Source: Propionicimonas sp. (GTDB taxonomy: Bacteria; Actinomycetota; Actinomycetes; Propionibacteriales; Propionibacteriaceae). From it: a DNA stretch of 5,881 nucleotides. This document shows positions 1-5,881 of this stretch, piece by piece (position 1 is the first letter of the stretch; each line of letters opens with the position of its first letter). Below the pieces are notes generated by a model. The model did no database searches. It was not told where the DNA came from and saw nothing but the letters and a program-made list of their open reading frames with translations. The stretch spans positions 1 through 5,881 of the forward strand of contig JAVHXR010000192.1 in the NCBI GenBank assembly GCA_031119515.1. Reading direction: 5' to 3'. Made by a program: the position numbers and the translations under genes.

Positions 1-1
1 G

Positions 2-1942
2 CTCTCCCTCGGCCTGGCGGTGGCGGCAGTGGTCGCCCTGGCCGGCTTCCTCGCAGCCCAGCCACCGCTTCCCGGACGCCCGGACGCCGACCCGCTGACC
101 ACCCTCGCCAGCCTGCTCGGCGACCTGGCCGGCCGGCTGGCCGGAGCCGCCACCCTCGGCGGGCTGGCGGCGGTGTTCGCCTTCCTGCCCCGCTCGGGCG
201 CCGACCCCCGCGTCGTCGGCAGGCTCGCCCGGTGGACCGGGCGAGCGGCCCAGGTGTGGTGCGTCGCCGCCGTCTGGATGACCGTCGCCAACCCGACGTT
301 CGTCACCGGGACCCCGCTGGGTTCGGCGCTACAGCCGCAGGCCTGGTGGTACTACCTGACCTCGACCCCCAGCGCGCTGGCCTGGCTGGTCACCGCCGTG
401 GTCGCACTCGCGACCACGCTGGCCGCGTACCTCGCTCCCCGGCCGGCGGTGCTGCTGTTGTGCTGGTTCGCCGGTGCCGGGGCGACCGTCTTCGTCGCCG
501 TCACGGGGAACGTCTCGGTGGGCCTCGACCACGACTGGGCCACCGATGCGGCCGCGGTCGCGAGCCTGGCCCTGGCGGTGCTGGCCAGCGGAGCCGTCGG
601 GCTCACCGCCACGGTCGCCGCCGGGGCCGGTCTCCACCCCGCCGCCGCCCGGCGCTACCAGCGGCTCGCCGCGCCTGCGGTGGCGATCGCAGCGGCGGGT
701 CTGGCAGTGGTCGCCTGGCAGCAGCTGGCGGGCGTCGCCGTCCTGGACACCCCGGCCGGGATCCCGGTCCTGACCGGGTTCGCCTGCCTGGCGGGACTGG
801 CGGCTGCCTGGGGTTGGCGCCAGGCCCGTCCCGACCGGACGGAGCTCGCCGGCCGGGGGTACGCGGTGGACGTGGCCCTCCTGGTCGGACCGCTCGCGAG
901 CCTCACCGCCGCCCAGCACTTTCCCCCGCCGCGGTTCCTGGTACCGCAGTCGATCCAGGTCAACTACCTGGGCTACGAGGTCGACGTCCCGGCCACCCTC
1001 GAGCGGCTGGCGGGCCTCGGCCGGCCCAACCTGTTGTGGGTGGTGCTGGTGGTGGCCGCTGTCGGCGGCTACCTGTGGGGCATGGTCCGCGTCCACCGCA
1101 GCGGCGGACGCTGGCCCGTCTGGCGGCTGGTGCTGTGGCTCGCCGGCTGGGGGCTGACCTGCTACCTGGCGGTCAGCGGGCTGTGGATGTACTCCACCGC
1201 GGTGTTCAGCTGGCACATGCTGGTGCACATGACCATCAACATGATGGTCCCGGTGCTGTGCGTCCTTGGCGCGCCGTTCGCCCTCGCCGAGGCGGCCTCC
1301 CGTCCGGCCACCGACACCGGCCTCGCGGGCCCGTCCGAGCTGCTCGCCGGCGTGGCCGGCAACCGGGTGGTCCGGCGGCTGCTCAGCCCGCCGGTGCTGT
1401 GGCTGGTCTACCTCGGCTCGCTGTTCCTGGTCTACTTCACCCCGCTGTTCCCCTGGCTCATGAAGTACCACTGGGCGCACCAGCTCATGCTGCTGCACTT
1501 CATGGTCGCCGGCCTCGCCTTCTTCAGCCTGGTCGCCGGCCCGGGGACGCAGCTGTGGCGACTGCCCTACCTGGTGCGGTTCGCCCTGCTGGTGAGCGTG
1601 ATGCCCTTCCACGCGATCTTCGCGGTCGGGATCATGACCGCGCGCTCGGTGATCGGCGAGAACTTCTACCGGACCCTCGACGTCGCCTGGGTCGGCGATC
1701 TCCTCGCCGACCAGGGGATCGCGGGCCAGGTCACCTGGTTCACCGGCGAGGTGCCCGCGCTGGTCGCCGTCATCGCGCTCGCCGCGCAGTGGTTCCGCAG
1801 CGACCGCGGGGAGGCTGCTGCGGCGGACGCCAGGCAGGACCTCGGCGGCGCCGACGAGCTGACCGCCTACAACGACATGCTCGCGGCGCTCGCGGAGCGG
1901 GACCGGGTCGAGCACGGCTCCGGACCGGGCCGGTCGGCATGA
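2..1942 (+). CDS. ctaG: CopD-CtaG fusion membrane protein (copper handling / cytochrome c oxidase assembly), 5' partial
   Basis: The reading frame is open to the left edge. A GTG at 20 lies inside a hydrophobic helix (LAVAAVVALAGFLAA), so the true start is upstream and 2 is only the first visible in-frame codon. Residues below are counted from the codon at 20. The N-terminal ~300 residues form a run of about eight or nine hydrophobic segments resembling the CopD domain, with a DHDWATD segment (H171). From about residue 325 the protein matches the CtaG/Caa3_CtaG family: FSWHMLVHM (H399, H403), YFTPLFPW, KYHWAHQLMLLHF (H484, H487, H493), MPFHAIF (H531), and a soluble tail with ELTAYNDMLAAL. The histidines sit in or near membrane helices, as expected for copper ligands. 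In this family CtaG is linked to copper delivery to the CuB centre of cytochrome c oxidase, and CopD to copper movement across the membrane. Fusions of about 650-690 residues are common in actinobacteria, so only a short N-terminal piece should be missing. The stop overlaps the copA start. Family assignment is firm; the transport direction of the CopD half is unknown. Confidence 0.93.
   Translation, partial: LSLGLAVAAVVALAGFLAAQPPLPGRPDADPLTTLASLLGDLAGRLAGAATLGGLAAVFAFLPRSGADPRVVGRLARWTGRAAQVWCVAAVWMTVANPTFVTGTPLGSALQPQAWWYYLTSTPSALAWLVTAVVALATTLAAYLAPRPAVLLLCWFAGAGATVFVAVTGNVSVGLDHDWATDAAAVASLALAVLASGAVGLTATVAAGAGLHPAAARRYQRLAAPAVAIAAAGLAVVAWQQLAGVAVLDTPAGIPVLTGFACLAGLAAAWGWRQARPDRTELAGRGYAVDVALLVGPLASLTAAQHFPPPRFLVPQSIQVNYLGYEVDVPATLERLAGLGRPNLLWVVLVVAAVGGYLWGMVRVHRSGGRWPVWRLVLWLAGWGLTCYLAVSGLWMYSTAVFSWHMLVHMTINMMVPVLCVLGAPFALAEAASRPATDTGLAGPSELLAGVAGNRVVRRLLSPPVLWLVYLGSLFLVYFTPLFPWLMKYHWAHQLMLLHFMVAGLAFFSLVAGPGTQLWRLPYLVRFALLVSVMPFHAIFAVGIMTARSVIGENFYRTLDVAWVGDLLADQGIAGQVTWFTGEVPALVAVIALAAQWFRSDRGEAAAADARQDLGGADELTAYNDMLAALAERDRVEHGSGPGRSA
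1939..1942 (+). other. ATGA stop/start overlap coupling ctaG and copA
   Basis: The ATG of copA (1939-1941) and the TGA of the upstream gene (1940-1942) share bases. The 20 bases before the ATG contain only GGACCGGG-like purine stretches and no good Shine-Dalgarno at normal spacing. This supports translation of copA by re-initiation and a single transcript for both genes. The promoter must lie left of the window. Confidence 0.85.
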
Positions 1943-4227
1943 GCGCCACGGACGCCGCGCGCCCGGCCGGACCCGACCTGCTGGACAGCCGGATCGAGCT
2001 CGACATCTCAGGGATGACCTGCGCCGCCTGCGCCAGCCGGATCGAGCGCAAGCTGAACCGGCTGGACGGGGTGCGGGCGACCGTCAACTACGCCACCGAG
2101 CGGGCCGTGGTCCTCGGCGTCCCGCCGGGCGCGACCGGCGAGCTCGTCGCCGCCGTCCAGGCGGCAGGGTACGACGCGGCGCCGGTCACCGACGGCGCCG
2201 AGCCGGACGGCTACAGCGACCGGGTCAGGCTGCTGCGGAACCGGCTGATCGTCGCCGCGCTGGTCACCATCCCGCTCGGGGACGCCGCGATCGCACTCGC
2301 CCTCGCGCCCCAGATGCGGTTCCCGGGCTGGCAGTGGGTGCTCGTCCTCGGAGCGATCCCTGTGGTCTTCTGGTGTGCCTGGCCGTTCCACCGGGCGGCC
2401 TGGCGGAACCTCCGCCACGGCACGACGAGCATGGACACGCTGGTCTCGCTCGGCGTCCTCGCGGCGTTCACCTGGTCGGTGGTGGCGACCCTGCTGGGCG
2501 GCTCCGGACAGGCCGGCTACTGGCTCGGCTGGGGCGAGGCTCCGGCCGGGGCCGACACGCTGTACCTGGAGGCCGCCGCAGCGGTCACCACCTTCCTGCT
2601 CGCCGGCCGCTACGTCGAGGCGCGCTCGAAGCGTTCGGCGCGCGGCGTCCTGGACGCGATCGGGCGGCTGGCGCCCAGCACCGTCCGGGTGCTCCGCGAC
2701 GGTGTCGAGGAGGTGGTCCCGATCGGCAGCCTGGCGGTGGGCGACCGCTTCGTGGTCCGGCCCGGCGAGCGGGTGGCGACCGACGGGAAGGTCCTGATCG
2801 GCGGCTCCGCGATCGACACCTCCGCGATGACCGGCGAGCCGGTTCCTGTCGAGGTCGGCGAGGGCGACCGGGTGCTCGCCGGCACCCTCAACACCACCGG
2901 GGCCCTGGTGGTCGCGGCGGAGAAGGTCGGCGCCCACACCCAACTCGCCCAGCTGGCTGTCCTCGCCGAGCAGGCACAGGCACGCAAGGCCGCCGTCCAG
3001 ACCCTCGTCGACAAGGTCGTCGGCGTCTTCGTCCCCAGCATCCTTGTCCTCTCGCTGGTGACCCTCACCGGCTGGCTGCTGGCCGGGGCCGGGCCGCGTC
3101 CCGCCTTCAGCGCAGCGGTGTCCGTCCTGATCATCGCCTGCCCCTGCGCGCTCGGCCTTGCCACCCCGACGGCGCTGCTGGTCGGCGTGGGCCGCGGCGG
3201 GCAGCTGGGCATCCTGATCAAGGGTCCGGACGCCCTGGAGGCGTCCGGCGTGATCGACACCGTCGTGCTGGACAAGACCGGCACCCTGACCACCGGCCGG
3301 ATGTCGCTGGTCGGCGTCCTCGACCTGGCCGGAGACGGTGAGGCCGTCGCGCTGGCGGCCGCCGTCGAGCGGTACTCCGAGCACCCGATCGCACGCGCGG
3401 TGGTGGACGGCGCCCGGGCCGCCGGGGCGGAGGTCCCGGAAGCCGCCGGCGTCACCGCGCTGCCCGGCCACGGCGTCCGCGGTCTTGTCACCACCGGCAC
3501 CGCCGTGCGGGAGGTGGTGGTCGGCAACAGCGACCTGCTGGCCGAACTCGGGATCCCGCTGCCGGACGCGGCCGATCAGCTGCTGGCGGAGGCCGCCGAG
3601 ACCGGCCACACCGCTGTCCTGGTCGCCGCCGACGGCACCGTGGTCGGCGGGCTGACGGTCGCCGACACCCTGAAGGACTCCGCCGCCGGCGCGATCGGCC
3701 GGCTGCGGGAGCTGGGACTGCGAACCGTCCTGCTCACCGGGGACCGGCGCGGCGCCGCCGAGGCGGTGGGCGCCCGGGTGGGCGTCGACGAGGTGGTCGC
3801 CGAGGTGCTGCCGTCGGACAAGGCCGAGGCGATCCAGCGCCTGCAGGCGGACGGACGGCGGGTGGCGATGGTCGGCGACGGGATCAACGACGCCGCCGCA
3901 CTGGCGACCGCGAACCTCGGGATGGCGGTGCTGAGCGGCACCGACGTCGCGATGAAGGCGGCCGACATCATCCTGGTGCGGCCCAGCCTCGCGGTGGTTC
4001 CGGAGGCGATCCTGCTCGCCCGTCGCACGCTGCGCACGATCCGGGGCAACCTGTGGTGGGCGTTCGGCTACAACGTCGCCGCCGTCCCGCTCGCCGCGCT
4101 CGGCCAGCTGAACCCGCTGATAGCAGGGCTGGCGATGTCGCTGTCCAGCATCTTCGTGGTCACCAACTCGATGCGGCTGCGCCGGTTCGATCCGGCGGCT
4201 TCGCTCCGGCGCCGTCGAGACGCCTGA
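1939..4227 (+). CDS. copA: CopA, Cu(I)-exporting P1B-1-type ATPase, complete (762 aa)
   Basis: ATP-driven pump moving cytoplasmic Cu(I) outward across the membrane. One heavy-metal-associated domain (about residues 17-83) carries GMTCAAC, with C28 and C31 binding copper. Helices follow at roughly 101-123, 131-150, 166-187 (beginning near MDTLVSLG) and 207-225. The actuator domain has TGE at 298-300. Helix 6 has the metal-site CPC at 401-403. The phosphorylation motif is DKTGT with D445; the nucleotide domain has SEHP (H482, P483) and TGD at 600-602; the hinge is GDGIND at 646-651. The last two helices carry Y711-N712 and M733 with S736-S737, which with CPC form the Cu(I)-specific P1B-1 signature rather than the Zn/Cd/Co ones. 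No key residue is missing and the length is usual. The ATG at 1939 overlaps the preceding stop; the frame stays open far upstream without a stop, so the start rests on this overlap and on the usual short lead before the metal-binding domain. No clear Shine-Dalgarno precedes it, consistent with translational coupling. No CopZ or CsoR gene is visible nearby. Confidence 0.97.
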   Translation: MSATDAARPAGPDLLDSRIELDISGMTCAACASRIERKLNRLDGVRATVNYATERAVVLGVPPGATGELVAAVQAAGYDAAPVTDGAEPDGYSDRVRLLRNRLIVAALVTIPLGDAAIALALAPQMRFPGWQWVLVLGAIPVVFWCAWPFHRAAWRNLRHGTTSMDTLVSLGVLAAFTWSVVATLLGGSGQAGYWLGWGEAPAGADTLYLEAAAAVTTFLLAGRYVEARSKRSARGVLDAIGRLAPSTVRVLRDGVEEVVPIGSLAVGDRFVVRPGERVATDGKVLIGGSAIDTSAMTGEPVPVEVGEGDRVLAGTLNTTGALVVAAEKVGAHTQLAQLAVLAEQAQARKAAVQTLVDKVVGVFVPSILVLSLVTLTGWLLAGAGPRPAFSAAVSVLIIACPCALGLATPTALLVGVGRGGQLGILIKGPDALEASGVIDTVVLDKTGTLTTGRMSLVGVLDLAGDGEAVALAAAVERYSEHPIARAVVDGARAAGAEVPEAAGVTALPGHGVRGLVTTGTAVREVVVGNSDLLAELGIPLPDAADQLLAEAAETGHTAVLVAADGTVVGGLTVADTLKDSAAGAIGRLRELGLRTVLLTGDRRGAAEAVGARVGVDEVVAEVLPSDKAEAIQRLQADGRRVAMVGDGINDAAALATANLGMAVLSGTDVAMKAADIILVRPSLAVVPEAILLARRTLRTIRGNLWWAFGYNVAAVPLAALGQLNPLIAGLAMSLSSIFVVTNSMRLRRFDPAASLRRRRDA

Positions 4228-4247
4228 GCGCGTCCCCGCAGCGCCTC
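4226..4247. terminator. Weak candidate hairpin between convergent copA and arsR
   Basis: GAGCGC (4226-4231) can pair with GCGCCTC (4241-4247) if one C is bulged, leaving a 9-base loop. It sits in the 22-base gap between the two convergent stop codons and could serve both directions. There is no T-run on either side and GC-rich DNA makes such pairings likely by chance, so this is only a candidate. Confidence 0.22.
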
Positions 4248-4249
4248 GG

Positions 4250-4540
4250 TCAGCCGTGGCTGGCGTGCCGCAGCATCTGCTCGACCATGGCCCGGACGTG
4301 CTCGTCCTGCAGCCGGTAGACGACGTGGCGTCCCCGCCGGTCGCCGCTGGCCAGCCCGAGGTGCCGCAGGATGCGCAGGTGGTTGGAGACCGAGGTCTGG
4401 GACATCTCGAGCGCCTCGGTCAGCTCCCCGACGGTGGCGGGGGCGTCGAGCAGTCGTGCCAGGATGAGGACGCGCGCCGGGGTCGAGAGGCCGCCCATGA
4501 CCTCCGCGATCCGCTCCGCCTCGCCTGCCTGCAGCTGCAT
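4250..4540 (-). CDS. ArsR/SmtB-family metal-sensing repressor with alpha5-type (CzrA/NmtR-like) site, 96 aa
   Basis: Small winged-helix DNA-binding repressor. The opening helix leads into LSTPARVLILARLL; the helix-turn-helix spans about residues 36-63 (TVGELTEALEMSQTSVSNHL); the wing is GDRRGRHVVYRL (66-77). The metal-box position of the alpha3 helix reads ELTEAL with no cysteine, and the whole protein lacks cysteine, which argues against the ArsR/CadC-type site. The C-terminal helix has D79, H81, H92 and H95, the exact DxHx10HxxH spacing of the alpha5 site in the Zn/Co/Ni sensors CzrA and NmtR. The protein ends one residue after H95, so the extra C-terminal histidines of NmtR are absent, favouring a four-ligand, CzrA-like Zn/Co site. 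The ATG at 4540 is preferred because GGAGG precedes it by 5 bases and it begins at the first conserved helix. An in-frame GTG at 4618 would add 26 unconserved residues. It is divergent from an MFS transporter with a likely operator between them. The metal specificity is inferred. Confidence 0.92.
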   Translation of the reverse strand: MQLQAGEAERIAEVMGGLSTPARVLILARLLDAPATVGELTEALEMSQTSVSNHLRILRHLGLASGDRRGRHVVYRLQDEHVRAMVEQMLRHASHG

Positions 4541-4545
4541 CCGCC

Positions 4546-4550
4546 CCTCC
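4546..4550 (-). promoter_or_regulatory. Ribosome binding site of the ArsR-family gene
   Basis: On the - strand this reads GGAGG within GGTGGAGGGGCGG, five bases before the ATG at 4540. It is the strongest Shine-Dalgarno in the region and decides the start in favour of 4540. The alternative GTG at 4618 has a weaker AAGGTG, seven bases upstream. Confidence 0.7.
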
Positions 4551-4694
4551 ACCCGTGCCGGGTCTGCCGGACGGTCCGTATCCAACCAGATCGAGGCCAC
4601 TCCCGCACCGATCCTCACCGTCAGACACCTTACCGACGCGGCCCACGCGCGACGGGGAGGACCCGCTCCGCTGGTCCTCGTGCCGACTGGCGCT

Positions 4695-4716
4695 TACTTG
4701 CATAGTTGCGCAATTA
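4695..4716. promoter_or_regulatory. Candidate ArsR-family operator: three TAnTTGC half-sites
   Basis: TACTTGC (4695-4701) and TAGTTGC (4703-4709) are direct copies eight bases apart, and GCAATTA (4710-4716) is the inverted copy. The second and third abut to form a 14-base palindrome TA-n-TTGCGCAA-n-TA (4703-4716). The first and third form a wider inverted repeat with eight bases between TTGC and GCAA, close in size to the imperfect dyads bound by ArsR/SmtB dimers. The site is 16 bases upstream of the MFS start and is AT-rich in an otherwise very GC-rich setting. Binding by the adjacent repressor is inferred from position and symmetry. Confidence 0.65.
4699..4706 (+). promoter_or_regulatory. 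Possible extended -10 element for the MFS gene
   Basis: CATAGT (4701-4706) matches TATAAT at four of six positions and is directly preceded by TG. No good -35 box lies 16-18 bases upstream. If used, transcription would begin near 4713, leaving a leader of about 20 bases, and the element would lie inside the candidate operator so that repressor binding blocks it. The call is tentative. Confidence 0.25.
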
Positions 4717-4732
4717 GTGGCAGGTTGGGCGT

Positions 4733-5881
4733 GTGCTGAGCGTCTTGGGGAACCGGGTGTACCGGCGGCTATTCACCGCCCAGGTCGTCGCCCTCGCCGG
4801 GACCGGGCTGGCCACGGTCGCGCTCGGACTGGTCGCCTACGACCTCGATCCCGAGCGGGCCGGCGGCGTCCTGGGCACCGCCCTGGCGATCAAGATGGTC
4901 GCCTACGTCCTGGTGGCTCCGCTCGCAACCGCCGCACTGGCACGCTGGCCGCGCCGGCGGGTGCTGGTGTCGGCCGACCTGCTCCGCCTGGTCGTCGCCC
5001 TCACCCTGCCGTTCGTCGCGGCGGTCTGGCAGGTGTACCTGCTGGTGTTCCTCCTCCAGGCCGCCTCCGCCACCTTCACCCCCATCTTCCAGTCGGTCAT
5101 CCCGGACGTGCTCACCGACGAGGCCGACTTCACCTCGGCGCTGTCGTTGTCCCGGCTCGCCTACGACCTCGAGTCCGTGCTGTCCCCGGCGCTGACCGCC
5201 GTCCTGCTCCTCGTCGTGCCGGCGGCCGATCTGTTCTTCGGCACTGCCGCGGGGTTCGCGGCCTCCGCGGCGCTGATCGTGTCCACCGCCGTTCCCGCGC
5301 GCCCGCGGCAGGTCGGGCCGGAGGCACCCGAACCCCTGCGGCGACGTGCCCGGCGCGGCCTGGTGGCCTTCGTCCGCACCCGGGCGCTCCGCCCGGTGCT
5401 GGCCCTCAACCTGGCGGTCGCCGCGGCGGGGGCCTTCGTGATCGTGTCGACGGTGGTGATCGCCCGGACCCGCTACGGCCAGCCGGACACCGTGGTGGCC
5501 TGGCTGCTGGCCGCCAACGGCGTCGGGTCCATGCTCACCGCACTCCTGCTCCCCCTCGTCCTGCGCCACCTCCCCGAGCGCCGGGTGATGCTGGGCGGCG
5601 CCTGCCTGCTGAGCGGCGCGGCTCTGCTGGTGCCGCTCGCCCTCCAGCTCGGCTCGCCGGCCTGGGGACTCCCGGCGGTGGGGTTGCTGTGGCTGGCCAT
5701 CGGCGCCGGCTGGTCGGCGGCCGAGACCCCCGTCGGCCGGCTGATCCGCCGCCACACCCCCGGCCACGACCTCGGCGACGCGTTCGCCGCGCAGTTCTCG
5801 CTCTCCCACGCCTGCTGGCTGCTGACCTACCCGCTGGCGGGCTGGCTGGGGATCCTGGGGCTCGGCCCGGCGGCCCTGGCC
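4733..5881 (+). CDS. MFS transporter, candidate metal-regulated exporter, 3' partial (383 residues visible)
   Basis: The frame is open from the GTG at 4733 to the right edge without a stop. An in-frame TAG at 4715-4717 limits the start, and the GTG gives the usual MFS opening (MLSVLGNRVYRRLFTAQVVAL) before helix 1; only a weak AGG precedes it. About eleven membrane segments are visible, near 14-36, 45-69, 77-97, 99-117, 149-166, 168-187, 219-244, 253-277, 285-306, 312-330 and 352-375. A basic cytoplasmic loop (188-218, with RRRARR) separates the two six-helix halves. The 2-3 loop reads PLATAALARWPRRRVL (63-78), a degenerate motif A in which the usual glycine and aspartate are replaced by T66 and A70. 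The segment FTPIFQSVIPDVLTDEADF followed by SLSRLAYDLESVLSP recalls a widespread MFS subgroup, a resemblance from memory only. Divergence from an alpha5-type metal sensor suggests export of a divalent metal, but MFS sequence alone does not give the substrate; a drug or siderophore exporter remains possible. The last helix and C-terminus lie outside the window. Confidence 0.9.
   Translation, partial: MLSVLGNRVYRRLFTAQVVALAGTGLATVALGLVAYDLDPERAGGVLGTALAIKMVAYVLVAPLATAALARWPRRRVLVSADLLRLVVALTLPFVAAVWQVYLLVFLLQAASATFTPIFQSVIPDVLTDEADFTSALSLSRLAYDLESVLSPALTAVLLLVVPAADLFFGTAAGFAASAALIVSTAVPARPRQVGPEAPEPLRRRARRGLVAFVRTRALRPVLALNLAVAAAGAFVIVSTVVIARTRYGQPDTVVAWLLAANGVGSMLTALLLPLVLRHLPERRVMLGGACLLSGAALLVPLALQLGSPAWGLPAVGLLWLAIGAGWSAAETPVGRLIRRHTPGHDLGDAFAAQFSLSHACWLLTYPLAGWLGILGLGPAALA

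Larger units (their letters stand above)
4541..4732. promoter_or_regulatory. Divergent promoter region between the ArsR-family repressor and the MFS transporter
   Basis: This 192-base gap should hold promoters for both genes. Most of it is as GC-rich as the coding DNA; the exception is an AT-rich island at 4694-4717, close to the MFS start, that holds the operator-like repeats. No convincing pair of -35 and -10 boxes for the - strand was found. If the repressor starts at 4540 and its promoter lies near the island, its mRNA has a leader of about 150 bases. No attenuator or riboswitch was recognised in it. Confidence 0.7.

Noticed and set aside
20..22. GTG at 20 as the true start of the CopD-CtaG gene
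   Set aside because: It falls in the middle of a hydrophobic helix and the frame is open to the window edge, so the gene most likely starts outside.
329..1915. 528-codon open frame on the - strand opposite the CopD-CtaG gene
   Set aside because: Antisense shadow from strong GC bias at third codon positions; the product is low-complexity and rich in H, Q, R, G and E with no recognisable domain, while the + strand gene is clearly real.
232..1938. Upstream extension of the copA frame by 569 codons
   Set aside because: The extension is arginine/glycine/proline-rich, overlaps the CopD-CtaG gene in another frame and has no domain. CopA begins at the ATG at 1939, just before its metal-binding domain.
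1850..1938. A CsoR- or CueR-type operator or a promoter directly before copA
   Set aside because: No dyad or promoter-like AT-rich segment was seen; the genes overlap and appear to share a transcript.
2008..3609. 533-codon open frame on the - strand opposite copA
   Set aside because: Same kind of antisense shadow; it is rich in D, G, R, Q and H and lies against intact ATPase motifs on the + strand.
4068..4703. 211-codon - strand frame overlapping the repressor and the end of copA
   Set aside because: It runs in a different frame from the repressor, has no domain, and would start inside the operator-like island.
4256..4705. 149-codon + strand frame across the repressor gene
   Set aside because: Antisense shadow of the ArsR-family gene; its product has no recognisable fold.
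4769..5809. 346-codon open frame on the - strand opposite the MFS gene
   Set aside because: Low-complexity antisense frame; the + strand frame gives a well-formed MFS protein with helices and loops in the right places.

Overview
The window is very GC-rich, with strong G/C bias at third codon positions and long antisense open frames as a by-product. That base composition, together with the fused CopD-CtaG architecture, points to a high-GC actinobacterium; the genus cannot be told from the sequence. Coding density is high. Four genes are present, two of them cut by the window edges, and no RNA genes, insertion sequences, CRISPR arrays or long repeats were seen. The content is metal homeostasis throughout.

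Left part (2-4227, + strand): a copper module of two translationally coupled genes. The first, open at its 5' end, is a multi-pass membrane protein with an N-terminal CopD-like half and a C-terminal CtaG (Caa3_CtaG) half, a family linked to copper handling and cytochrome c oxidase copper-centre assembly. Its stop codon overlaps the start of the second gene (ATGA). The second gene is a complete P1B-1-type Cu(I) exporting ATPase (CopA) with one N-terminal heavy-metal domain, a CPC motif and every catalytic motif intact. Together they suggest copper delivery to respiratory oxidases balanced by export of excess Cu(I).

Right part (4250-5881): a divergent pair. A short ArsR/SmtB-family repressor lies on the - strand, convergent with copA (22 bases between stop codons). 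An MFS transporter on the + strand runs off the right edge. The repressor has no cysteine but carries an exact alpha5-type metal site (D79, H81, H92, H95, spacing DxHx10HxxH), as in the Zn/Co/Ni sensors CzrA and NmtR. The 192-base gap between the two genes contains an AT-rich island (4694-4717) with three copies of the half-site TAnTTGC, two direct and one inverted, just upstream of the MFS start. The simplest reading is a metal-derepressed, self-regulated sensor/exporter switch for a divalent metal next to, but probably regulated separately from, the Cu(I) module.

Nothing in the window amounts to a clearly new system. The most informative signals are the alpha5 site combined with the triple half-site operator, the MFS transporter as a possible but unproven metal exporter with a degenerate motif A, and a CopD half that seems to have lost part of its usual histidine/tryptophan signature.
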